IMG/VR virus record: IMGVR_UViG_3300032607_000379
Span: 1 to 64,000 of that record
Source: a virus
Direction: 5' to 3' (one strand)
Length of the DNA: 64,000 nucleotides
Part shown: positions 49,841 through 57,945 of the stretch, one piece after another
Numbering within the stretch: the stretch's first letter is position 1
How the letters are laid out: each line of letters begins with the position of its first letter
Translations under genes and position numbers: made by a program
Notes under the pieces: generated by a model
Databases searched by the model: none
What the model was told of the DNA's origin: nothing
The model's input: the letters and a program-made list of their open reading frames with translations, nothing else

Positions 49841-50230
49841 TCAAAGATGTGCCGGGAAGGCACTTGTGGTTTCATGTTTGCTGACTTGAACGGCGGCAGT
49901 GGTCGGGAACTTGACCCAGTACCGTTCGCTGTCTGTTTTGATGTCCTGCTGCGGATTGCCAGCATCTGTTTTGCCATGCAAGCGGTTGACTACTAGCGTT
50001 ACGTAACCTGCGATATCCACCCAGTTGTCGTCGTAGGCAGAGTCACCGTTGAGGATCCTGGCAATCTTGTGGACTACCATTTCCAACGCTTCACGCTGAT
50101 CAGCTTCCATGCCCGGCCAGTTAGGTGCTTTATGTAAGATGCTTTTGAGTTGCTGGGAAATACCCGCCAAGTCTTTGAACACACCGTAGCGGTCGCCACG
50201 TTGGGCTAAGGTGCTGTTGATGTTGGTCAT
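49841..50230 (-). CDS. DUF6378-like protein
   Basis: 129 aa. AQRGDRYGVFKDLAGISQQL, REALEMVVHKIARILNGDSA and NWVDIAGYVTLVVNRL match the R-x-x-x-Y-G ... M-x-x-x-K-I-x-R-I-x-N-G ... D-x-x-D-x-A-G-Y order of DUF6378, an all-helical phage family probably related to MazG-type folds. Role unknown. The C-terminal ~40 residues are polar and variable. Confidence 0.72.
   Translation of the reverse strand: MTNINSTLAQRGDRYGVFKDLAGISQQLKSILHKAPNWPGMEADQREALEMVVHKIARILNGDSAYDDNWVDIAGYVTLVVNRLHGKTDAGNPQQDIKTDSERYWVKFPTTAAVQVSKHETTSAFPAHL
49849..49863 (-). promoter_or_regulatory. Repeated 5-bp stem, 5-nt loop hairpin (copy 3)
   Basis: Plus strand GTGCC-GGGAA-GGCAC; mRNA-strand loop TTCCC. It lies within the last codons of the upstream gene and before the Sak4-like gene. 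Downstream sequence AACTAACAAAGGAA resembles that after copy 4. Confidence 0.45.
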
Positions 50231-50243
50231 AGGTTTTTAGGTG

Positions 50244-50480
50244 TCAGGAGTTTTCTCCTATCAGTTCAATGGGCGCACCAAAGGTGTCCTCCCATGATCC
50301 ATTTGGCTTCTGGACAATCTCGATGACAGCAAAATCATCTTCAGGATCCATGCAGCTGTCCACCCTCATTTGATGGAGGTCTTTCAGCTCTGCCTGTGCT
50401 TCTTCCTTGGTGTCGTAGATGTCTCCTGCTGCCATCGTTATGCCTTGGCAAATGGTCATGCAGATCAGTCCGTATTTCAT
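50244..50480 (-). CDS. Small hypothetical protein
   Basis: 78 aa, acidic, not recognised (MKYGLICMTICQGITMAAGD). GAAAG lies 8 nt before the ATG. It sits between a strong terminator (50497-50518) and the DUF6378-like gene, so it begins a new transcript. Confidence 0.6.
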   Translation of the reverse strand: MKYGLICMTICQGITMAAGDIYDTKEEAQAELKDLHQMRVDSCMDPEDDFAVIEIVQKPNGSWEDTFGAPIELIGENS

Positions 50481-50496
50481 AAGGAATCTTTCAAGT

Positions 50497-50518
50497 AAAA
50501 AAAGGGGCCGAAGCCCCT
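50497..50518 (-). terminator. Rho-independent terminator after the primase gene
   Basis: Minus strand AGGGGC, tetraloop TTCG, GCCCCT, then T residues. Confidence 0.95.
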
Positions 50519-50526
50519 GATGTTGA

Positions 50527-52665
50527 TTACCGTTTAGCCAGTGCTTTCATGACAGTCACCATGACAGTGCCCATGATTTCTTGCTCTTCAAGCTTGTCCG
50601 CAATCTTGTCGTTCAGGCCCATGACGCGAGAGCGGATGCCCTCAAAGTCAAAGCCTGCGTCCAGCAAAATCATGGCGTAACGCAGCAGCATGTTGTTGCG
50701 GTTGCCGTCACCAATGTTGTTGATGACCCACCGCTCTAAGTTGTCCATGGACTGCTGGGAGTCAATGAGGGCTTTGCGCTCTTCGTTCTTGCTGGTCTTC
50801 GGGATGAAGGGCAAGGCGTCGAGCAGCTCACCTTCGTTGTACTCAAAGTGGCCATTGTTAGAAAGCCACTTGCGTGCACGCTGATTGGTAGCTTTGTCCA
50901 CTTCAAACGGAAGCCAGTCATAAATGTGGGCCATGAACTCTTTGTAGTCCTTGGCTTCCATCTTCAGTTCGTAGTTCAAAGGCAGGATGATGCGAAAGCG
51001 ATGCCCATCGTCTGTGTGGCGCTTGGTCGTGTACAGCAGGAACTTGTAGTTCTTGAGCAGCAGCTTGGCTGTGGATATGTTCACTCCCCCGTCCACATCA
51101 ATGACAGCCAGGTTAAAGCCAGGGATGGCGTTTTCCTCGTTGCGGTAGCCACCCATCAAATGATGCGCCACCCAGTGCAGGCCAGAAGCCTGTGTGAGTT
51201 TGTGCAGCATGTCGAAAGGAGCTACTTCATTGCGGTAGTCGGTAGTGATGTCACTGGAGTAAGCAATGACCATCTTGTTGATATCAGTCTCCTTCAGTGT
51301 CTCGCCCCGCAAGAACTCAATACCATCAGAAAAAGCTTTCTTGATGATGATGTTGTTCTTGTAGCCATAAGCGGTAGCCAAGGTCAGCAGTTCGTTCTTG
51401 TATGCAGTACCGCCCTTGTAAAAGGGAAGTTCTTCTGCAAGATCGGCCTGCGTTACGTCAGCGCCTACGGCTGCGATGTACTTAGCCAGCTTTACCCATG
51501 GCTTGTCACGGGCTAGCATCAAGCTGAATGCTTCGCCAGAGTCCTCAGCAAGTTTGATGGCGTTGTACACATGTCCATCAGTTACTGCGGTTGAGTCATC
51601 AATGAAGGCATACGCACCTGCAAGCTTGAGTACCTTGAAGTAGCGTTCAGAAAGCTCACGCTTCTGAATTTCCTGATGGTCAGGCAGCTGGTCTGCACGT
51701 TGTTCGCAGTTGAGCTGGTACGCATTGAGCAAGATGCACGTTTCCTTGCTAATGATGAGCTTCTTGTTGGCATTGATGATGTCAGCCAAGTTCTCCATGC
51801 GGTCAGCCAGTGCTTCAATTGCGGTAGCATTGGCTTGGCTGGTACGGTCTTGGTACATCTGCTCTGGCGTGCGCTCCGAGCGGCTGGCTTTCTTGACGTA
51901 GCCAAAGAAGCAGCGCCGTGCGTAGCCTGTGCCAAGCATGTCCATCAGCTCTTCTTCGACTTTGGCCCCGTCAAAGATCTTCTGTGGAACGCCAAACATC
52001 AACAAGTTGGCTGGCGTCTTGCCTACAATTTCCTCACTGCGAGCGTTGTCGTTGGTGCTTTTGATCAGTTTGGATTTGATCAAGCCCTTGTCATACAGCT
52101 CGATGAAAGCAACAAATGCTTCCTGATTGGGGATCAGGTTGTTGCCAACTTCGTCCATGATCAGGTTCAAACCACCACAGTTTGCTAACAACAAGTGATG
52201 GCGGAACTGCTCAATGGCTGGAGCTGTAGCGGAATCAAAGGAAAAGCGTGGAGCGCCTAGACGATCTGCTTCCTTCTTCAAGCGTGCCAGTTCATCATCT
52301 GGGTCAGTGCCCTTGCGGGTTGCTCGTTTGACAGCCAGCTTGGGCAAGTTGTCCTCAAGCAGAAGAGGGAAAGTCTCCTGCTCATAGCGGTGACGGAATT
52401 GCCCAAGGATCAGCTCTTCCAGCAAGTTCATGGATTGCGTTTTGCCGTAGCCAGAGGGAGCTAGGTTTAACGCATACATGTTTACTGGAATCTCCCCTTT
52501 GTCAGGGGTGTCAATGTTGCAGCGCATCTGCGCTGCAACTAAGCAGAAGTAGTAGCCCACCAGAATGCGGAAGAACAAGGAATCGTCACGCTGGGTGTGA
52601 TCGCGCAAGATGCTCACCACACGTTCGCTGGTTGCGTGGTAGTCCATTTGATTGAAAGGTTTCAT
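50527..52665 (-). CDS. Primase-ATPase fusion (N4 gp43-type; DUF3987-like ATPase and AEP primase)
   Basis: 712 aa. The N-terminal ATPase has Walker A LAPSGYGKTQS (about 68-78) and Walker B LIMDEVGNN (about 165-173), as in DUF3987/YfjI-type helicases. From about residue 510 it has archaeo-eukaryotic primase motifs: the acidic pair in LAVIDVDGGV, a His in TTKRHTDDGHRFRIILPLNY. A PriCT-like end follows (GDGNRNNMLLRYAMILLDAG). It would unwind DNA and make primers for the family A polymerase. Large, one-gene replication protein, co-transcribed with the nuclease gene upstream. Confidence 0.87.
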   Translation of the reverse strand: MKPFNQMDYHATSERVVSILRDHTQRDDSLFFRILVGYYFCLVAAQMRCNIDTPDKGEIPVNMYALNLAPSGYGKTQSMNLLEELILGQFRHRYEQETFPLLLEDNLPKLAVKRATRKGTDPDDELARLKKEADRLGAPRFSFDSATAPAIEQFRHHLLLANCGGLNLIMDEVGNNLIPNQEAFVAFIELYDKGLIKSKLIKSTNDNARSEEIVGKTPANLLMFGVPQKIFDGAKVEEELMDMLGTGYARRCFFGYVKKASRSERTPEQMYQDRTSQANATAIEALADRMENLADIINANKKLIISKETCILLNAYQLNCEQRADQLPDHQEIQKRELSERYFKVLKLAGAYAFIDDSTAVTDGHVYNAIKLAEDSGEAFSLMLARDKPWVKLAKYIAAVGADVTQADLAEELPFYKGGTAYKNELLTLATAYGYKNNIIIKKAFSDGIEFLRGETLKETDINKMVIAYSSDITTDYRNEVAPFDMLHKLTQASGLHWVAHHLMGGYRNEENAIPGFNLAVIDVDGGVNISTAKLLLKNYKFLLYTTKRHTDDGHRFRIILPLNYELKMEAKDYKEFMAHIYDWLPFEVDKATNQRARKWLSNNGHFEYNEGELLDALPFIPKTSKNEERKALIDSQQSMDNLERWVINNIGDGNRNNMLLRYAMILLDAGFDFEGIRSRVMGLNDKIADKLEEQEIMGTVMVTVMKALAKR

Positions 52666-52680
52666 GAATCTTCTTTAGGG

Positions 52681-53664
52681 TTAGGCCATTAGCAGATCGC
52701 CGCTGGCAATCAAAGCGTCTTTTTGGCTACAGATAGGGAATGCCTGACAGTATTTGCAGGCGGTGACTTGACCAGGAACTTCTTTGACCAGGCCGACGCT
52801 GCCGTCTTCAATGAAGCGCAGGCGTGCGTCGTGCATGGTGTCGAAGTTCTTGGTGCTGCGCTTGATAGAAGCCGGGTTCTTGTAGTACTTGAACTGCGGC
52901 TCTGAGCGCCAGAGGTCTTCTGAGTTGCACTCAGGGATCTCATCTTCTGGAGCATCCCAGTACTGCTCGATCTGTTGCAACTTGCGGCGGATAAAGCCGT
53001 CTGTTTCAGCCAGAGAGAGCAGCGGAAAGGTCTGCTTTTTAAAGCGCTGGTTGGGGTAGTTAGGATCGGTCTTGACCATCCCAGCTTTCCAATCCATGAA
53101 GATGTGGTGGATGTCCATCTCGTCTTGGGTGATCAGCTTGGGATCAAGCCAGCGGTAAATGCTGCCTTGCTGGGTCTGCTTGGTAGCGTTGACTTGGTTC
53201 ATGTATGACCACACAGAGGCGGTTTTGAAATCCTGAACCCGGCCATCACCGACAAAGTCAAACTTGCCCGTGACGGTCCACTTGCCAACTTTCTTGGTCA
53301 GGCGCTGCTCCAAGTAAATTGGAATCACGCTATCGGTCAGTTCTTCTGGTTTAGGGTTAACTCGCACACGGTCAATGACTTTAGGCGGGTAGCCCAGTGA
53401 GGTCATTGCTGCTTGGTGGTTGTTAAGCCAAGCTCGTTCTATCCCGTCATGCACTGCTGCACCAAGCCTGTTGCTCATCATGTCGGGCAACGAAGCCATG
53501 CCATCTTCCATAGAAATGCGCGATGGCAAAATAATCTGGCGGATGGGTTTCAGAAGCGTTGTTGCGCTGACGGTGTGCGCGTCATGGTTGTAGTCGTAGT
53601 AATCGCTGGCCAGAAATACAGCCAGAGCTAGCGGCACGTCAGAGACGTTGGTGAAGCGTTGCAT
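52681..53664 (-). CDS. PD-(D/E)xK nuclease with C-terminal Cys cluster (N4 gp42 position)
   Basis: 327 aa. FDFVGDGRVQDFKTASVWSY gives the D ... D-F-K-T core of the Cas4/RecB nuclease family. The C-terminus has CKYCQAFPICSQKD: three Cys that could form most of an iron-sulfur or zinc site, with the fourth ligand not obvious. Such RecB-like enzymes process DNA ends. The gene precedes the primase gene, in the place of N4 gp42. TTCC-loop hairpin copy 4 lies 35-49 nt upstream. Confidence 0.82.
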   Translation of the reverse strand: MQRFTNVSDVPLALAVFLASDYYDYNHDAHTVSATTLLKPIRQIILPSRISMEDGMASLPDMMSNRLGAAVHDGIERAWLNNHQAAMTSLGYPPKVIDRVRVNPKPEELTDSVIPIYLEQRLTKKVGKWTVTGKFDFVGDGRVQDFKTASVWSYMNQVNATKQTQQGSIYRWLDPKLITQDEMDIHHIFMDWKAGMVKTDPNYPNQRFKKQTFPLLSLAETDGFIRRKLQQIEQYWDAPEDEIPECNSEDLWRSEPQFKYYKNPASIKRSTKNFDTMHDARLRFIEDGSVGLVKEVPGQVTACKYCQAFPICSQKDALIASGDLLMA

Positions 53665-53698
53665 GAGAGAGTTACCTTCTTTGTTAGTTATCGGGCAA

Positions 53699-53713
53699 GC
53701 GCCCGGAAGGCGC
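53699..53713 (-). promoter_or_regulatory. Repeated 5-bp stem, 5-nt loop hairpin (copy 4)
   Basis: Plus strand GCGCC-CGGAA-GGCGC, perfect stem; mRNA-strand loop TTCCG. Followed on the minus strand by CTTGCCCGATAACTAACAAA, similar to the sequence after copies 2 and 3. Confidence 0.5.
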
Positions 53714-53720
53714 CTGTAAT

Positions 53721-54095
53721 TTACTGCTCAGCTGTGTTGAGTTCTAGCCAGCGGGTCAAAATGTCTCGTGCATCGCGGATGTCTTGTGCACGGGGCTTGC
53801 GTGTAGTGTTGTTGCTGGACATAAGCAACTTGGAACTAGCTTGCTGAATGCAGCCAGAGAAATCGTAAATTTCAAATAGTTGATGGATAGCAAATACGTC
53901 CATGTCCTTAATTTTTTTAACTGGTTTGGAATTTCGTACATGGCGTTTTAAAAGAGGGACAAGGTCTGTGTTTTCAGAATCAAAATCAAACACGCCTTGA
54001 GACACAGCAGCACTAAGTTTTTCGCAGTCAGGACAAAAATCTAAGGTTGAAGAAATAGAAACAGGGCAGCCAATAGACTTACAGGTATGCAGCAT
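53721..54095 (-). CDS. Small zinc-finger-like protein
   Basis: 124 aa. Four Cys at the N-terminus (C5, C10, C21, C24; CKSIGC and CPDC) suggest a zinc ribbon. The C-terminal half has DIRDARDILTRWLEL, loosely similar to the end of DUF3310 proteins; this link is weak. It is placed between the RNR genes and the nuclease gene. AT-rich compared with its neighbours. Confidence 0.6.
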   Translation of the reverse strand: MLHTCKSIGCPVSISSTLDFCPDCEKLSAAVSQGVFDFDSENTDLVPLLKRHVRNSKPVKKIKDMDVFAIHQLFEIYDFSGCIQQASSKLLMSSNNTTRKPRAQDIRDARDILTRWLELNTAEQ

Positions 54096-54166
54096 GAAAC
54101 GCCTTAAATAATGTGAACATCCCTCTGCGTGGACTTGTAATGGTTTGGTTCTGCTGAAAGCACGCC

Positions 54167-54206
54167 AAAAAAAAAGGGAGCCTGCTGAGATGAGCAGACC
54201 CCCTTG
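54167..54206 (-). terminator. Rho-independent terminator after nrdA
   Basis: Minus strand GGGG and CTGCT pairing with AGCAG and CCC, followed by nine T. Confidence 0.88.
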
Positions 54207-54218
54207 TCGATTTACAAA

Positions 54219-55967
54219 CTACGCTGAGCAGGCAATGCACTCGTCCTTAATGACGACGCCGCTCCGGCTGTAGATGTAGTACTGGCTCAAGCAGTCAGGG
54301 TGCAAAAGCACTTCAGTCATGAGGTCAGCTACTAAGCTTTCAGAGCCGTCTTCTGGAACATAAAAGTTCAAAGACTGGCCCTGACAGGTGTACTTTTGCC
54401 GCTGGGTAGCGTGACGCAAAATAATCCGCTGATCCATCTCAAAGGCGTTGAGAAAGACCAGCTTTTCCTCGGGGGTCAGCCAGCTAACGTGCTGGACAGA
54501 TCCCAGGTTGTCGATGATGTTTTGGATCGTGTCATCGCTGTACACACCCTTGGCTTTCATCACCTCATAGATCACTGGCGTGATCCGGCGCAACTCGCCT
54601 ACAGCTGTACCTGCGTCAAAGACTGCACCTGGATCTGGGAACCAAGACTCGCTGACACCGCCCATGAGCAGCGCCGTAGACTTGGTCGGTGCATAGGCAG
54701 TGCGGTGCGTGTTGCGCACCCCGTAGCCTTTACACCAGTCTGGCTCACTGTATTCCTGAGCAAGCCACTGGGAAGCACGCAGGCTTTCATCGTGCAAATG
54801 CTTGGCAATCTCACCGGACAGGAACTGGGCTTCCAGTCCGATGTAAGGAATGCTTTTGCTTTGCAAGTACGTGTGGAAACCCATGATGCCAAGACCGATG
54901 GCTCGGCCTTTGCGGGTGAACTCACGTACTTTTTCCATGCCAGGGATACCTTCGCTGGCTTCAATGAACTCGCTGCACAGGCAGTCCAGAAACACTGTGG
55001 CAACGAATGCGGAGTCGCTGCTCTTGATCCGGTCCCAGTGAACAAGGTTCAATGAAGACAGGATGCAGGAGTATGTGTACTCATCGCTGGAGTGCAGCAT
55101 GATCTCGCTGCACAGGTTGGATGCCACGATGTCCAGACCATGGTCTTTGTACATCTGGGGGCGGTGGCGATTGGCTTTGTCTACGCAAAAGATGTAGCCC
55201 TTGCCCGTGGTGAGCTTGGTGTACAGAGCTTTGATCCAGCGCTTGGAAGCGTCTTCTTCACCTGCCACCAGACGGGCAATGAACGTGTCCTTGATGATCC
55301 AGCCGTAGTTCTTGCCATTGGGATCCGCTGCCAGCTGGTCGCAGGCTTCGTCCCAATCTGGGTGCTCGATGTCAAGGTAAGCGCCTACGGAGCCACGACG
55401 ATTGCCGCCTTGGCTGATCTTGCCAGCGGTAGTAAAGAAGTCATTAATGACCTCTACTGGTCCGCTGGCTTTGCCGCCGCTCTTGATGGCTGTGCCTCGG
55501 GCACGAATGGTGGAGAAGTCAGCGCTAGTGCCAAAGCCCTGCTTGGACAGCAATGCGGTTTCCCGCAGGTTGTCATAGAAGGACTCCACAGAGTCTCCGA
55601 CTTGCTGGCCTGAGCAGCTAACCATCATGCCTCGGCTGGTTCCAGTGTTGGACAAAGCCGGTGATGCTGGCGACAAGACGCCATCCCACAGTTCGTTGAA
55701 GAACTTGGCTTCCCACTCCAGCTCCCGTCCTTTGAGGTGACGGGCAAGCGTCTTGGCAATCTGCTTGTGCCTGCCCAGCACAGCGTCTTCGCCTGGCAAG
55801 GTGTACTTTTCTTTGAACATCTGCCAGCCCGGTGTTGTGTACCAGGCGGGCAAGTGGCCTTTGTCTTGCAAAGCTTTGCGCTCAATGCTCAGGCGTTCAT
55901 ACTTTTGCAGGTTCTCCACCGCAGGCGGTGAAGTCTGCTCAGCAGTGTCAATCGGATTACCGTGCAT
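54219..55967 (-). CDS. nrdA: Class I ribonucleotide reductase, alpha subunit
   Basis: 582 aa from the ATG at 55967, which overlaps the end of nrdB by 11 nt. Reduces ribonucleotides to deoxyribonucleotides with NrdB. Visible: SPASPALSNTGT, the redox Cys in MMVSCSGQQVGDS, the active-site box NLCSEIML (Cys and Glu), and a C-terminal CIAC pair for electron transfer. There is no ATP-cone at the N-terminus, so dATP inhibition would be absent, as often seen in phage enzymes. A longer frame upstream has no ribosome site. Confidence 0.93.
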   Translation of the reverse strand: MHGNPIDTAEQTSPPAVENLQKYERLSIERKALQDKGHLPAWYTTPGWQMFKEKYTLPGEDAVLGRHKQIAKTLARHLKGRELEWEAKFFNELWDGVLSPASPALSNTGTSRGMMVSCSGQQVGDSVESFYDNLRETALLSKQGFGTSADFSTIRARGTAIKSGGKASGPVEVINDFFTTAGKISQGGNRRGSVGAYLDIEHPDWDEACDQLAADPNGKNYGWIIKDTFIARLVAGEEDASKRWIKALYTKLTTGKGYIFCVDKANRHRPQMYKDHGLDIVASNLCSEIMLHSSDEYTYSCILSSLNLVHWDRIKSSDSAFVATVFLDCLCSEFIEASEGIPGMEKVREFTRKGRAIGLGIMGFHTYLQSKSIPYIGLEAQFLSGEIAKHLHDESLRASQWLAQEYSEPDWCKGYGVRNTHRTAYAPTKSTALLMGGVSESWFPDPGAVFDAGTAVGELRRITPVIYEVMKAKGVYSDDTIQNIIDNLGSVQHVSWLTPEEKLVFLNAFEMDQRIILRHATQRQKYTCQGQSLNFYVPEDGSESLVADLMTEVLLHPDCLSQYYIYSRSGVVIKDECIACSA

Positions 55968-56979
55968 CAGCCAATTCCTTGTTGAAGGCCAGCTTGTGCT
56001 TGGCCCAGTTACGGGTGTATTGCAGCTGGGTCGCTGCAAAGAAGTCGGGCACTTTCACAGTGGAAAGCTGCTGGTAAAACCAGTTGGAGATAACGCCCTT
56101 GGTGTGGCCAAACATGGGCGGCATTTCCAGGCGGTTAAGTACTACGTCAATGCGGTCTTCCAAGAAGCGGTTGAGTTCTTCTTGCGTGACCACACGGTTG
56201 CCGGAAATGGCAAACAGCAAGTCATTGATGCGGCGTTCGTGATCTGCCACTTGCTCAGCAATAGTCAGGATCTTTTGGCGCAGCGCAGCTTCCTGAGCTT
56301 CAGAATGGTTCCCTGCCTTGACGCGTTCGGCTTTGCATTCCCTGAAAAGACGGGCTGATGCAATGGAGTGAAAGTTCTCGTCCTTGGCAGAACCGTCGAT
56401 ACCCGAAACAAAGTGCGGGATCAGGTTGTAGCCACGGGAGTTAAAGCCCTTGAAGAAGCCAAAGGCTGTAAACAGTACTGCACCTTCAAGGAATGCCAGT
56501 GCTGCAGTAACTTCTAAGGCGTCTTCCGACGCGGTGCACGCGTTGATAAAGGCGATGCGCTCAGCCAGGATGGGATCTTGTTTCCAACGGGTATAAAACT
56601 CGTCCGTGCTGTTGCCCAGAACCTTATTACCAAGGTCATAAAACGGAGCATGGGAGCCAAGCTCCACATTGGCAAAGCAAGCTGCCATGCGCTGGATCTC
56701 AGGGCGTGGGAAAAGGCGTCCGATCTTGCCACCCCACAATTCTTCTCCACCGATCATCAGCTCGTACTGAGTCAGAACTGACTGAGCTGTAAGCAAGCCA
56801 TGACGCTCTGCATCATTTAGTCCTACCCGGAAGTCCTGCTCGTCCTCTTCTACGCCAAGCTCTTCTGCAGGCCAAAAGATAGCTTGTTGCTCAATACTCA
56901 TCTCAGTAGCCCATGGATACCGGGCTACATACGACTCAGTAGGAGATTCAATCTGGCTCAGATAGGTTTTCTGTGTCAT
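55957..56979 (-). CDS. nrdB: Class I ribonucleotide reductase, beta subunit
   Basis: 340 aa. Ferritin-like di-metal ligands are visible: E in WPAEEL, E and H in NVELGSHAPFY, E in FLEGAVLF and the later ENFH. A Tyr four residues after the first His is the likely radical site. It supplies the radical used by NrdA, encoded just downstream and overlapping. The order nrdB-nrdA is reversed compared with most bacterial operons. Confidence 0.92.
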   Translation of the reverse strand: MTQKTYLSQIESPTESYVARYPWATEMSIEQQAIFWPAEELGVEEDEQDFRVGLNDAERHGLLTAQSVLTQYELMIGGEELWGGKIGRLFPRPEIQRMAACFANVELGSHAPFYDLGNKVLGNSTDEFYTRWKQDPILAERIAFINACTASEDALEVTAALAFLEGAVLFTAFGFFKGFNSRGYNLIPHFVSGIDGSAKDENFHSIASARLFRECKAERVKAGNHSEAQEAALRQKILTIAEQVADHERRINDLLFAISGNRVVTQEELNRFLEDRIDVVLNRLEMPPMFGHTKGVISNWFYQQLSTVKVPDFFAATQLQYTRNWAKHKLAFNKELADAR

Positions 56980-57000
56980 GAAGGCTTTCTTTTAACGGTT

Positions 57001-57037
57001 AAAAAAACCAATGCCCTCCCAGAGGAAAGGCATTGGT
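57001..57037 (-). terminator. Rho-independent terminator after thyX
   Basis: Minus strand ACCAATGCC and GGCATTGGT, 13-nt loop, then a T-run. Another hairpin (CAGGGGC/GCCCCTG) lies at about 57071-57091. Confidence 0.9.
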
Positions 57038-57134
57038 GGTATTTGCCAGCTGAGATTGCAGGTATTCACACAGGGGCCGGGAAAGCCCCTGAACAATCTC
57101 ACTGAGTTAATTGGGAATAGGAGTTTACTGCTAT

Positions 57135-57875
57135 TTAGTATTTACCTTCAGTTAATGCTGCCCACGACACTGGATATAGAGGGGCAATAATGTCTCCAAC
57201 TTGCTTGGCTAGGGTTTGTATTTCCAGCTGGGCATGGGAGTCAGTACGCAAGTTATAGAAGTTTGCAAAAGCAAACAAACTGCCAGTCCAGACCCAATTG
57301 ACTTCACAGCCTTGGGGCAGGATAAATCGGGCTTGCTCTGGGCAAACGTTCCAGTCTTCAACCATTTCGCGATACAGCTCAATGGCGTTTTTGCAGTGGT
57401 TGTCATACAAAACACCCAGTTCATCATTGTCAGGATGCTTACCTGCACTGCCTTGTTTGACCGACGCTGCAGCTAAACGGAAAGTTTCAGGTAGGTAAAA
57501 CTTAGGCGTAGTGCTGATGTAACGCCTGGATTCTTCTGATTCCACAAAGCCAATCTTGTGCTTAAAGCACTGCACCCGGATAGGAATAGGTGCTGACATA
57601 CGCAAGGTAATCTGTGGGTGGCCAAACGGAACCCAGTGACAAGGAATGGATCGGCAGTAAACAGCCAGCTCCTTAGCGTAGTCATGGGTAAGGCAGTTGT
57701 TCATATTGAGAAGCAACTTTTCCCAGTCACCTGATGCCATACCTCTGGCTAGAAATTGGATCAGCTTACTGTTTTGAGCTTCACTGAACTGATCTGCCAA
57801 GGTGGCAAACGACTGTCTAGCATAGTTGGCCACATCTTTATCAGTGAGATAATGGTTTTCATAGTGTGCTTTCAT
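57135..57875 (-). CDS. thyX: Flavin-dependent thymidylate synthase
   Basis: 246 aa from the ATG at 57875 (MKAHYENHYLTDKDVANYAR); the longer frame adds a basic stretch with no ribosome site. It makes dTMP from dUMP with FAD, NADPH and methylenetetrahydrofolate. The signature region reads FKHKIGFVESEESRRY, so the usual RHR triad is KHK, while the E-S-R-R-Y end is kept. LRTDSHAQLEIQTLAKQV is the conserved C-terminal helix. With NrdA/B it forms a dNTP supply module. Confidence 0.85.
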   Translation of the reverse strand: MKAHYENHYLTDKDVANYARQSFATLADQFSEAQNSKLIQFLARGMASGDWEKLLLNMNNCLTHDYAKELAVYCRSIPCHWVPFGHPQITLRMSAPIPIRVQCFKHKIGFVESEESRRYISTTPKFYLPETFRLAAASVKQGSAGKHPDNDELGVLYDNHCKNAIELYREMVEDWNVCPEQARFILPQGCEVNWVWTGSLFAFANFYNLRTDSHAQLEIQTLAKQVGDIIAPLYPVSWAALTEGKY

Positions 57876-57945
57876 GGATTTCTTTCTTAAAGGAGGGATT
57901 CTTATACAAGAGCGCAGCAATTACCGGAGGTAATCTATTTTATGG

